NCBI GenBank assembly: GCA_963920705.1
Contig: OY987237.1
Span: 4,494,601-4,558,600, forward strand
Reading direction: 5' to 3'
Origin: Odiellus spinosus
Lineage: Eukaryota; Arthropoda; Arachnida; Opiliones; Phalangiidae
DNA: 64,000 bases
Shown: in pieces, positions 1 through 10,402 of the stretch
Position numbering within the stretch: position 1 is the first letter of the stretch
Layout: the number at the start of each line of letters is the position of its first letter
Notes under the pieces: model-generated
Told to the model about the DNA's origin: nothing
Databases searched by the model: none
Seen by the model: only the letters and a program-made list of their open reading frames with translations
Translations under genes and position numbers: made by a program

Positions 1-3000
1 AAAAACGCGGCTGAGATAGATAATGAATTATATGTCGACTTCGTACGCGACAAACAAGAACAACATTATAAAAACGCGCAAAATGAATTAACAGCAGAGA
101 ATGTTGTTTTAAAAAAGCAAATTTCGGAACTAAAATATGAAAATCAGAAACTCGGTAACGAACTAACCATCTTAAAGAACAATATTTCAGCTTTATTAAA
201 AACTGCAGATGCTGAAATCAAAAGAAAAAACCACCAAATCCACGAAATTAGACAAAGGTAAGAAGATTTAATAATCAAGGTTACGTACGATTTATATAGT
301 TAAATATTATTTAAATTTCTGTATTCAGATTAGATGGTGTACTATTTCGTCGAGAACAAGGGCATTTTAGACGTTACAATCCAGAATTGAAAACCAATTA
401 CGAACCTTTAACACCACCCTCGAGTAACGAAAAACTCGTCTTTAGAAATTCCGATCTGTCCACAGAAACAATTATGGATAAAACTACCCTTAATTTGGAG
501 TCAGAGAATGTAGAGCCGATAGTTTTAAGAGCACAAACTGCGTTGGATTCTGAAGAGATGGAAAACTGCGTCGAACGGGGTATAAAAACCAAAACTTTGT
601 GGGTGACTTCCAAATATTTACTTAAAGACGAGAATACAAGATACGAAAAGAAGAATTTGGGGAAAAAAGGGAAGCGACGGTTGAGCGACGATAAACCTAA
701 CGACGAAGTCCGACTACTGAAATACAATTTGTGGAAAAGTAAAAAAGAAAGGCCCATAAAACCGCCAATTTTGGTTATGAAGAAAGAAATACCGCATGAC
801 GAAGGTATAGTCATTTTAAACGTAGACAAACCGCAAATGGTTTTGAAGGATAAAACAAACTCTAAAGAGGGAAAAGGGTTGCCTGAAAACCCTGGCGCCC
901 TAGAGAAAGAAGAAAATAAATTTGAAAAAATTACTCTCAAAGAAAAGGCGAATGTTGATGACTTCAATTTAAAAGAGGAGAATTTCCAAGAGACTGAGGA
1001 ATCAGCCGTGAAAGAAAATATAAATAATGACAAACGTCTTGTAGAATCACCCAAAAAGAAACGGAAACTAGATCAAGCCAAAACCCCCAAAAATAATTTT
1101 TCCCCAATAAAATTAAATCATCCTGTGTTTCGCTTTTCTTTCAAAATACCCAAAATTTCGAAGAATTTAAATTCTACTGAAGATTTGACTAAAAATGAAG
1201 GAAATATGACTCTAAATAATCGAGAAAATACAAGCAAAGAGGCCAAGAAAAGAAGAACGAGCTCGGGTCAACTAAAAACTTTCCAAGGAGATCATTCTCT
1301 AATTGAGAAGGCGCCTCCCCAACATGAAACTATAGAATCAAAGATCTCTTTCGAATCAAAACCGCGCCAGTTACAGTTAACAATTAGAAAAGATAGTGCC
1401 AATAATTTAGAGAGAAAAAATTATCAAATCGAGCCAAAGAAAAGAGCAAATGGTTCAGACACTGGTCAGGAAAAACTTGAAAATTCGTGGAACGAGCGGC
1501 TCCAAATAAATCCTTTAGAATTGAAGCCCATTGTTTCAGAATCCGAGAGTAAAATTTTACCCGAACAAAAACCACCAGAGTTACCGGTATTGATAGAAAA
1601 CAAACACCCAATGTATAAAAAAGTTCCTCAAATCGAGAATCAACTGTCAAAATCATATCTGGACCGAGACAATTATTGTGCAGAACCAAAGAAAAGAAAA
1701 TTGCATTCAGTGGACTCTAGGGAAAAACTTAAAATTTCGCGATTTGAAGAACAATGCGAAATTAATGGGGTATTATCAAAAAGCGAGACAAAAGATCCGC
1801 GTAAACCTCCAGGATACCAAAAAAACATTTCTGTAGATTTAAAACTGCCCAAGTTCGTGGTACAGATAGAAAATGAAAGCTCGCGTAATTCTAAAAAAAC
1901 TCAATCATCAAATTTCAAGAAAAACAAGTGGAGCTTTATACCTAAAGAATTAAATGAAAACCTTCTAGCAAAAAAAGATATAAACCCAAAATTAGACAAA
2001 GATCCAAACAAAAAAATATATTCAATGAACACAGAGACAAATTTATCCTTATCTAATGAATTTGAACTGATTCAGAAAGAAATCCAAGATCATCAGCCAA
2101 AACTGAAAGAAATCCAAGATGATCGGTTGAAACTGAAGGATATCCAAGACGACCAGTTGAAACCGAAAGAAATCCAAGATGACCACTTGAAACTGAAAGA
2201 AATCCAAGATGACCACTTGAAACTGAAAGAAATCCAAGATGACCACTTGAAACTGAAAGAAATCCAAGATGACCACTTGAAACTGAAAGAAATCCAAGAT
2301 GACCACTTGAAACTGAAAGAAATCCAAGATGACCATTTGAAACTGAAAGAAATCCAAGATGACCAGTTGAAACTGAAAGAAATCCAAGATGACCAGTTGA
2401 AACTGAAAGAAATCCAAGATGACCACTTGAAACTGAAAGAAATCCAAGATGACCAGTTGAAACTGAAAGAAATCCAAGATGACCACTTGAAACTGAAAGA
2501 AATCCACAATGATCAGTTGAAATTAAAAGAAATCCACAATAATCAGTTGAAACTGAAAGAAATCCAAGACGATCAGTTAAAACCAAAAGAAATTGAAGAT
2601 GGTCAGTTGAAATTGAAAAATAATTACGCTAAGAAAGATTGCGAGAAATTGCCCAAAGGAAGAGGAGGAAAAACTAAAGAACATTCTGAACTCGATAATA
2701 GTTCAAATGAGTTTAAACTTAAAAAATCTCTGGGTGATGAAAGATCGAAGAAGCGCGAGATGAAGAAGGTTTCGTCACTAACTCGTTTTAAGCCTAAAGA
2801 ACCCAACTGCAAGAAGATTACACCAAAAGAAGATTTTGGACATTTCAATTATAAACTCAAAAACACACGTAAATCACTCGAGAAAACTAGTTACAAATCC
2901 TCCCTCTCTAAAAATGATTACAAATCAAAGGCCACTTTGATACCTGGTGTTTCAAAAAGTGATTCTAAATGCTCATATAGTTCCAAATCCACAGTTAATA

Positions 3001-4085
3001 AATATAGTAAAGATACAGCGAAGTCAAATGTTATATTAAACAAACGCAATGACACAACTAAAGCAGAGAAAAAATTGTCATCAGAATCTAAGAATTATTC
3101 CGCGCGGAATCAAAGACTAAACAAATCCAAGTCCCATTCGCTGCAAAAACATACTGATTCTAAATCGAAAGAACTCGAGAAAAAGGATGAGAAAACATCA
3201 GGAAAATCGTCACCAGTGCCGAAAGAAAATGAGAGAGAATTTAAAAAAGGTTTATCGAGTAAAAGTAATACCAGACACTTTAAAGAATTTCTCAAGGAAA
3301 AGACCACGGCGAACCTTAAAGAAACGAAGAAATCTAGAGAACCATTTTCCAATCTGAACCGAAGGTCAAAAGAATCTGATTCCATTATTAAATCTATAGC
3401 AAAGGAAGGGAGAGTGGAGAGACACATGGACAAACCTAAACTTTACTCGAGAAGAGAGTCAAGACCAAAATATTCTACGTCGTATAAATTTAATTCTAGC
3501 ATACCACGTAAATCTAACTACCCTTCATCTTCTATAAAGGGAAAAAGTCGAGATTGTTCTGTTAAATATGGTGATGCTGTAAGAAATTCCGTTGATAATG
3601 GTCATAAGAGCTTTGAGCTCTTGAAAATAAAAAGTGATTCTGAAAGAAACGCGAAACAAACTAATGAGTTTGTGACAAATTTAGACATCAGCTTAGAAGA
3701 CATTTCAAACAATGCGGGTTTGAGAGAAAATAATGTGAAACAAAATCCTGAGGAAGTGAAAAAATTAGGTATCTTAAACAATGCCGGTTTAAAAGAAAAG
3801 AAAGAGAAGCCGAAGTCTGATGAAATGGAAAAATTTGATCTTTTCTTCTCGGATATTTCAAGCAATGCGATTTTAATTAATAAACGTGAAACTTTTACTA
3901 CTTCTAAATGCTTCGAAGAAAACCCCACCAAAAATGTTTTAAACAATATAAACAATTCAGCAACGTCTAAAGTAACCAAAGACAATGATTGTAAAGTAAA
4001 TTTACCTGTAACAACAACCATAAGTGAACCTGATCTTGAAGATGGGGAAGTTTTAAGCGACATTGATGATTTTTTCACATTTTAG
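1..4085 (+). CDS. CASP8AP2: FLASH / CASP8AP2 homologue, 3' part (5' end outside window)
   Basis: Two exons are visible: 1-257, open at the window edge, and 329-4085, with a 71-bp GT-AG intron. The splice joins a split Arg codon in frame. Exon 1 encodes a coiled coil ending in NNISALLKTADAEIKRK, which closely resembles the N-terminal coiled coil of FLASH; an upstream ELYVDF sits where FLASH has its LDLY-type motif. FLASH is a nuclear histone-locus-body protein; its N-terminal part binds Lsm11 and recruits the cleavage complex for replication-dependent histone pre-mRNAs. Exon 2 (about 1250 residues) is Lys/Glu/Ser-rich and probably disordered, with basic NLS-like clusters such as PKKKRK and an 18-unit decapeptide repeat. 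The last residues include LEDGEVLSDIDD, resembling the EEGEI-SDS stretch near the C-terminal region of vertebrate FLASH. No SANT-like C-terminal domain follows before the TAG. A polyadenylation signal lies at 4153. Identification rests mainly on the coiled coil. Confidence 0.8.
2076..2615 (+). repeat. 30-bp coding minisatellite, about 18 units
   Basis: In-frame tandem array inside the FLASH-like gene. The unit is 30 bp and encodes a decapeptide of the form LKLKEIQDDH. Central units are almost identical at DNA level and differ mainly by CAC/CAG (His/Gln) at the last position. Edge units are degenerate (KEIHNDQ, KEIEDGQ), as expected when an array grows by unequal exchange in its middle. Because 30 is a multiple of three, all three antisense frames also stay open; those are shadows. 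Confidence 0.95.
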
Positions 4086-4152
4086 CATGTAATAAGACCT
4101 TTATAGTAGTTTTTGCCTTATTAATAATAACCAAAGAACGTGTTACGAAACT

Positions 4153-4158
4153 AATAAA
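4153..4158 (+). terminator. Polyadenylation signal of the FLASH-like gene
   Basis: Canonical AATAAA located 68 bp after the TAG stop codon, followed by an AT-rich stretch. It is the only good poly(A) signal before the COX17 gene. Confidence 0.5.
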
Positions 4159-4199
4159 AGTTTAAAAGTACAACAGTATACTAATACTATAGTTTAATT

Positions 4200-4395
4200 T
4201 ATTAAGCCTTGGTCAAATATATGATTGACCTCTTGTCGTCCTTGGGGTCAACTATCATCTGATTCCTACCCCTCCCTCCTGCATCGAATTTGACAATGGC
4301 TTAGCCGTTACCGTCGTTACGCAATCAATGGATGCCGATTTCCAATCCACGTGCGAAAAGTTCCTCTTCCTGGAAGTTTCTTACATCATCTCAAA
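4200..4395 (-). pseudogene. Unidentified gene remnant with in-frame stops
   Basis: On the minus strand one frame reads as ordinary protein: first EEELFARGLEIGIH, then a TGA, a short stretch, a TAA, then AIVKFDAGG, and finally DPKDDKRSIIYLTKA before a TAA. The composition is protein-like and the frame holds across two internal stops, which suggests a recently disabled copy or a single exon of a decayed gene. I do not recognise the family. It lies between the FLASH-like gene and COX17, close to the COX17 start, so it could also be part of the COX17 promoter region by chance. Confidence 0.35.
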
Positions 4396-4472
4396 AGCAA
4401 TTTTTCTTCGAAAAGAAGCTTTTGATCTAATTTGAAACAAGTTTAATATCCGAAATATTAAACTTCTTTAAT

Positions 4473-4792
4473 ATGGGACAAGTGAGTGTATTAAATAACA
4501 TTTAAATCGTCCCGTAGTTTCGAAATAACCCTTTAATTTTGCCCCGAAGGGTAATAGTACTCCTGCTCCTGATGGTCAAAATAAGGAGAAATTAAAACCG
4601 TGCTGCGCTTGTCCGGAAACTAAAAGAGCTAGGGACGAATGGTAGGACGTTAATTACAGAGTTTAATGACGATAACTGTGAATATATCAAACGTTTGAAT
4701 TTTTCAGTATCGTATTGCAAGGAGAAGAGAACTGCCAGGATTTGATAGAAAAGCACAAAGAATGCATGAGGAAATTAGGCTTTAAAATATGA
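4473..4792 (+). CDS. COX17: COX17, cytochrome c oxidase copper chaperone
   Basis: Three coding exons: 4473-4481 (Met-Gly-Gln only), 4550-4641 and 4708-4792, all with GT-AG introns of 60-70 bp, giving 61 residues. The protein has [16 protein letters not shown] followed by [21 protein letters not shown]. That is the complete COX17 signature: the Cys-Cys-x-Cys copper site and a twin CX9C coiled-coil-helix fold, ending in the conserved GFKI. COX17 works in the mitochondrial intermembrane space. It is imported and oxidised by the MIA40 pathway and passes Cu(I) to SCO1 and COX11 for assembly of complex IV. The very short first exon means that simple ORF searches miss the gene. Length matches the family (about 60-70 residues). 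Confidence 0.95.
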
Positions 4793-5971
4793 TGAATTAT
4801 TGTATATTAACTTAGTTTTAATTTATATCATTTCAAACAAAACAGCCTTTATTTATAGAAGCCCTTTTCATTTCACTGTAATTAAAATTGAAAACCTAAT
4901 AAATATTTCGTTAATACTTATTACTTACTGATTGTACATTGTTTTAGACCAAGGCATTGGCTTTATGTAATACCCTAGTCAATAAATCATGTCATTGGAC
5001 TACTAAAAATCGATATTGGGATGGCTAAGCAGTCCTATCATTCCTATATTTTCAAACTTGCCCTATATTATTCTGCATTTCCTTGAAAGTCCTATAATTT
5101 TGAGTTATGGGTGAATTTCACAATTAAAAAATACCGCTAGTTCAATAACTAAACCACATATCTCTTACGAATGCGAGGAAATGTTTAAAATAGTCTTATA
5201 TTGCAATTATGGGGTGAATTTCCATCGTTTAAAACTTACGTAGACATTGTTCATTAATTTCATATAAAAAAAAAAATTATCATGAGCCTCTTACAAAGGA
5301 TGCCTCGCCACTAGATACATATAGATGGTTTTATAAAGTAACATATACAATAATGTAGAAACAGATAAAATAGCCATTAAAAAGTACCCGTTTATATTGA
5401 AAATTTAGCGTTTTTCAATGTTGGTTCAAAGTATAGCATTTTCTATACATTTGCCAAACTGACTTTACGGAATCGTCTATTGAGAAAAAGTCCTTAAATT
5501 AAGCAAGTCAATCTTCGACTCCTTTTACAGACTTATTACTACTTATAGACAAAACTAACACCCTCATTTTTAAAAGTTACACGTAGGACAAAAAGTTTTA
5601 TTTTATACACATTTACAATAAATTTACAATGTTTCATACAACATAAAAACCCTATTTTTTAAATTAAATTAACTTCAATAATGAAAAAAAAAAAAAAGGA
5701 AACAGCTTCTAAAGATTAAGAATCTTCTTAAATAAACTGTTTTAAAGTTTCTATTCCGCTTTTAAGCAAAAAGGTATGGGTATTCAAAAGCAATCCATAC
5801 TTTGAAGAAATGTACAATATGAATTTGTGGCATTTTTGCGCGCATTTGTTGTTTTATCAAAAAACCGACTTTTCTATCAAAAAGGTGTTACTGGTATTAA
5901 ATATTTTTTTTTTTTTTTTGGTTTTAGCTCCCAGTTCACCTTAGTGAAGACTGTAGATTATTCAAGGCAAA
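4793..5971. other. Intergenic, AT-rich, no gene seen
   Basis: Lies between the converging COX17 and UBE2F genes. An AATAAA at about 4898 can serve COX17. The remainder is AT-rich with short poly-A and poly-T runs (5267-5279, 5683-5697, 5906-5921) and short stop-interrupted frames. No coding exon, RNA gene or clear transposon was recognised. Confidence 0.6.
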
Positions 5972-7240
5972 CTATCTCTTTGCGTGTCTTTGTACATATT
6001 CTCTTACTTTGACTTTAAATCCTTCCTACAACATAATAAGGTTTGTATCGCTTTATAAATTTTCATTAAGAATGATCCCCAAATATTCCTCGCTTAAAAA
6101 TTTCAATAACAATGACCCCAAATAAGTTCTAATCTTTCAACAAATGAACTATGACCCACAAATATTCCTTGCTTTTAAACTTTCTATAAACCAACAATGA
6201 CCCCCAAATATATCTTAATAAATTATAAACCAATTAAAACCAAACAATAATGCGAAAATTTTGACTTCCTCCTTCTTATCAAACTAACTCAATACCTTGA
6301 CCATTTTAATAATAACATTCTAAAATCTTTCCTTAAAGCGTAACCTTGACCCTCCAAATGATAATATGATCTTCAATAATAGATTACGTAAAAATTCTAG
6401 ATAATAATCCTAAAAAATGGTGGCAAGAAATAAAAAGAGACATTACCCTATCTTTTTGGTAATGTTCCGCAGCATCTATATTCAACGGATCATCAAAATT
6501 TAGTAGATCCTAAAACAAGCGTACTATTTTGAAATTATTTTTGAACAGCGTAAATATTAATCGGATCATAAAACTTATCTGCGGTCAACTTACGGTAAAT
6601 AATGAGTTTAAACCCCAGACTACGTCTTTCAAGGTTCTAGTAGGAGCCCAACCGAGACCATCAATGGAATTTTGCCTTAAGAGACTCAGACATATATCAC
6701 CGTTTTCACTTATATTTGGATGCCACAATGGGGTTAAACATTTAACTTTAGGAGGCTTTATAAAACAATCAAATACAGGGTTATCCATCAAACCAAGTAA
6801 GATCTGAGATCGATTGAGGGGTCGGTTATTTAGCTTTTTGATTTTAAAATTTAAACTTGAGATTTGCGAGTTGTCCGACCCCTCTAAAATTCGCTTACCA
6901 CCATGTTATAATCATCCGGTACATCTATGTGGAATTTAAATTTCCCACCTTGCCAATAACCTTCGTCCGGTATCACAATCAGATCAATCTTGCACAACTC
7001 GTTTGGGTTTTCGAAGTTTATGGAACATGTAGGTGGTATGTGCATTTGCATTTCTTGCACTTCTGCGTAGTATAAAGAACAATTTTGGTATATATATTTT
7101 AATTCCCTCACGATTGATCAATAAATACCTTTAATCAGTAGTTTATCTCTAATTGAAATACGCCTCTGAGCCACTATATGCTCTTCTTTGGTATTGGTTC
7201 TTTCATTTTCCTTTTTTAATTTTTTGGATAAAGTTATCAT
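5972..7240 (-). CDS. UBE2F: UBE2F, NEDD8-conjugating E2 enzyme
   Basis: Five coding exons on the minus strand: 7240-7129, 7062-6899, 6755-6594, 6509-6447 and 6025-5972, with GT-AG junctions and compatible phases, giving about 184 residues; the human protein has 185. The N-terminus [10 protein letters not shown] and the [14 protein letters not shown] segment match the UBE2F tail that docks on the NEDD8 E1 (NAE1-UBA3). The core has the HPN motif in [11 protein letters not shown] with the catalytic Cys at about residue 114, then [20 protein letters not shown], which separates UBE2F from UBE2M. The C-terminus [13 protein letters not shown] is also typical. UBE2F charges NEDD8 and, with RBX2, neddylates CUL5. 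An acceptor at about 7253 implies an upstream non-coding exon. No broken exon was found. Confidence 0.96.
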
Positions 7241-8321
7241 TTTTGTAACAATTCTGCAACAAAATCGGTAATGGGTTATGATCCAAATAATAAGAAAAAA
7301 GCTTCTAAAGGTGGACTCATGTATGTATAAAGAACTAGCACGCTCTTAATACATCCATGATCCATTCCATACCATGGTGGAGTGAACTTCAGTGAAGCTG
7401 AAGCCTGAACTTCTGAAGACATCAACCAAGGCTTAATGCTTAAAAGGCGTACATACCTTTAAACTATCTTGACGATTTCCTAGACGAATTTGTCACGTAT
7501 TCGCTACCTCTGATCATGTCTAGCACCGGTTTACGTAAGAAAATGAACCATTTTGGTTCGAATATGTTTCAAAAATTACTTTTATTTATAATAAAGGAGT
7601 TGCCTAATGCCTACTCAAACCTTAGAGTCATCCCTAGCCCTCGCTGTAAGCGGTCTAGCAGCAGTTCAAAGGCTCCATTGTGACGCAGAGAATAATGAAA
7701 AGGAGTAGCAACTACTCTACAACAGTAGCTCTACAACAGTAAATATCGATGTTTGCTCCATAAGTTTAGTTTCCGGTATTACGTAAGCTTAACTAAGAGC
7801 AACAAAGTTTCCCCAGAGTTCCTACTCCTTTTTCTTTATTCTCTATGGTTGAGAAAAGATTCAGTACATTGAGTTGGACTTGGGAGAGTATTTTATACTA
7901 GAGTTTTAATGAAGATTGGTCAGCGATGCATACCCGAGATACCACCTCCATGCATTAAAGGGACTATCTGCGTTTTCTAAAGCCCTTTAAATTCCTCTTC
8001 TTTTCTTGCTTAGCAGACGACATTAGTAATCATAAATTGTACAGTCAAAGCTAGGCTGTGCTGCGCACAAGGGAAAATGATGTTCAAGGGTCTAATTATA
8101 GAGCAGGTAGGGCCTTTAACGATTGAAATGAACGAATAGGTGCAATCTATGAACAAATTGACGTAGTAAGTTTGTGTTTTAAAAAGAAAATTTTTATTGT
8201 GGTATGAATCAATTTTAAGTGCAATAACCAGTTAGTTAAAGTTGCAAAAATTATAATTTAAAAAATACTCTATATTTTGTCCTGCGTATATAACAGGGTG
8301 TCGTCTGCTCGTTCAATAAAA
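7241..8321. other. Intergenic between divergent UBE2F and VPS25
   Basis: About 1.1 kb that should contain the promoters and 5' non-coding exons of both genes. A stretch at about 7960-8120 is related to 31830-31960: both share a CTTAGCAGACGAC core followed by AAAGCTA, so it is a dispersed repeat. No conserved coding segment was recognised. Confidence 0.5.
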
Positions 8322-9680
8322 ATGGCCGAGTACGAATGGCCGTGGCAGTACAACTTTCCACCGTTTTTCACGTAATGTCTCGTAATTTATTTTCGTAATG
8401 TTTATAAAATTTCCATACTATTGTTAAATAGTTAATGAACTTAATTTTAAATTAAAAGTGGTATTAGAAATTTACGTTTTTAAACCCAAATTTAGCTCTT
8501 ACACGATCTGTCAAATTTGGCTGATCTATATCTTTTACTTCTACCTTTTTTGAGATAAAGCAGATAATGTATATGCACCCTTTTATAGGTTGCAACCTAA
8601 TTTAGATACTAGAGGAAAGCAGCTGGAAGGCTGGAGAAACGTCATCCTTGGATTTTGCAAATCCCAAAAGCAGTACCGTTTGGATGTAACTGAAGCTCAA
8701 AATAGCCAGTTGTTTTACAACAGCGAAATCAATAGTAAGATTTTAAAGATTTTTTACAGTCTTAGAATGGGTAAAATATTGAGTCATATTTTAATTGGTA
8801 CATGTACCTTGCAAGAGTTTAAATATTAAACCAACTTATATTTACTCTTTTCAAGACTGAAACTCGCAACATAGTTTGTTTCTAAAATTAAATTTATATT
8901 TGAAAATCTACAGGAAAACTGCCACTTGAAGCCATATACATTGTACTAGACAATCTAAGCCAAACTGGTTAGTTCATTTAGTAGATTACTTCTCATTTGT
9001 TGCACTGGTTTCCTAATTACCACGGAATTAGGCTTAGAAAACTGGATTAAATGCCTAATAATAAGAATTCTTTATTTCATCAGAAGAATTCTTTATTTCA
9101 TCAGAAGAATTCTTTATTTCATCAGAAGAATTCTTTATTTCATCAGAAGAATTCTTTATTTCATCAGAAGAATTCTTTATTTCATCAGAAGAATTCTCAT
9201 TTTGTATGGAAATTCTTCATTAAAAAAGAAGAATTCTTATTATTTTGATCCAGTTGCTCTGTCTAGAAAACCAAAGTCCCTAAGCATATAAAATTGAATG
9301 AAAAGTCATTAAAACTAAATATAAATCTTTATAGGAAATGTAGAATGGATAGACAAACAAAAACAACGCTGTTTTGTCTTTTGGCGCAAGCCAGATGAAT
9401 GGGCTGATATAATTTATAATTGGGTGAGAACTTTCCAACTTGCTAGTCCAAACGTTCAAGGCTATATAATTGTTTTGTGGGTCCTATATAGGCGAGTAGT
9501 CACGGGATGACTAATACAGTGTGTACTGTCTTCGAATTAATCTCGGGAGATGACACTGTTGATGAAGAGTTTCATGGATTAGATGAGGAGATGCTACGTA
9601 AAGCGATACAAGTCTTGGAAGAAAATGGCAAAGCCAAGTTCATTAGCTTGGAAAGCAGCGAAGGAGTCAAATTTATTTAA
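8322..9680 (+). CDS. VPS25: VPS25, ESCRT-II subunit
   Basis: Five exons: 8322-8371, 8589-8734, 8914-8967, 9335-9423 and 9492-9680. All junctions are GT-AG with matching phases, giving 175 residues (human 176). The N-terminus EWPWQYNFPPFF is the VPS25 hallmark; its PPxF motif contacts VPS22 and VPS36. It is followed by LQPNLDTRGKQLEGW, EAIYIVLDNL, VEWIDKQKQRCFVFWRKPDEW and, in the second winged helix, VFELISGDD and DEEFHGLDEEML; the protein ends in GVKFI. Two VPS25 copies form the arms of the Y-shaped ESCRT-II, and the second winged helix binds VPS20/CHMP6 to start ESCRT-III assembly on endosomes. Intron 3 carries a tandem repeat. The gene appears intact. Confidence 0.97.
9060..9197 (+). repeat. 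21-bp tandem repeat in VPS25 intron 3
   Basis: Six nearly perfect copies of a 21-bp unit (AAGAATTCTTTATTTCATCA plus one G) followed by a partial copy. It lies wholly inside the intron at 8968-9334, so its unusual open frame is not coding. Each unit contains an EcoRI-like GAATTC palindrome. Confidence 0.95.
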
Positions 9681-10402
9681 TTTAAAAATTATGAAAATTC
9701 GAAAAATAAAAAAATAAACTATTGTTTTCACTGTTGTAAATATTAGTAATTTATAATAATAAAAAATCAGGCTTTCTTATAAAAACGAGTGCTTTCATTT
9801 GAATTATAAACAATTTCAACGAGAAATACGTCCCTCGCCAAGATACTCAGATACTACATAAACTTAAGGAGTAGAGTTTGCGCAACTTAATTTAAAAGAC
9901 AAAGGTTCATGAACGACGAATCTCAGTTCGTTGCCTGGGGGCGCATTTCTTGTCAAGTTTATTGATTATTGTGGTGCTCTATCGGAAATTCTATAGTAAA
10001 TGCGACAACTATTTTAAGACATCTATTAGGCAACTTCTTGGGCGACTTTTAAGGGTATAAAGCTCTTGTTCAAGAAGACGTTACGGCTTAACATTCCTGT
10101 CATTAGTACGTTTAACAAACGAATGTTACGTTGGGAAACATGACGTCACGCGCGTTAGCATAAGATATTTTTCGTTGTGGTTACTCCCTTTAAGACGCTT
10201 CTCTTTTCAACTTGTAACAAGTTGTAAGTCATATCTCTTGGGTAACTTCAAGACTGCCAGGGTACCTGCTATTCATATCTCTTTGGCAGCTCCGCGACAT
10301 CTAACTAACATTAAAACGTGGAGCCTTTGCTACATTCCTCAAGTTGCAGCATTTCCTATATTGAACAGAAGGGCTGTTTATTGCAAAAATCGATACATTA
10401 GG
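9681..10402. other. Intergenic between VPS25 and carboxylesterase 1
   Basis: Contains AATAAA-type poly(A) signals shortly after the VPS25 stop. The open frame at 10175-10423 has no recognisable domain and overlaps the 3' exon of the esterase on the other strand. Nothing else is supported. Confidence 0.5.

Noticed and set aside
2049-2586. Three minus-strand open frames opposite the FLASH minisatellite
   Set aside because: They exist because a 30-bp repeat lacking stop codons is open in every frame. The encoded repeats (for example GFLSVSSGHL) have no start context or homology, and the plus frame continues as a long conserved ORF.
6529-7111. Plus-strand frames at 6529 and 6857
   Set aside because: They are shadows of UBE2F exons on the minus strand.
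8590-8829. Standalone 79-residue ORF
   Set aside because: It is VPS25 exon 2 read past its splice donor at 8735.
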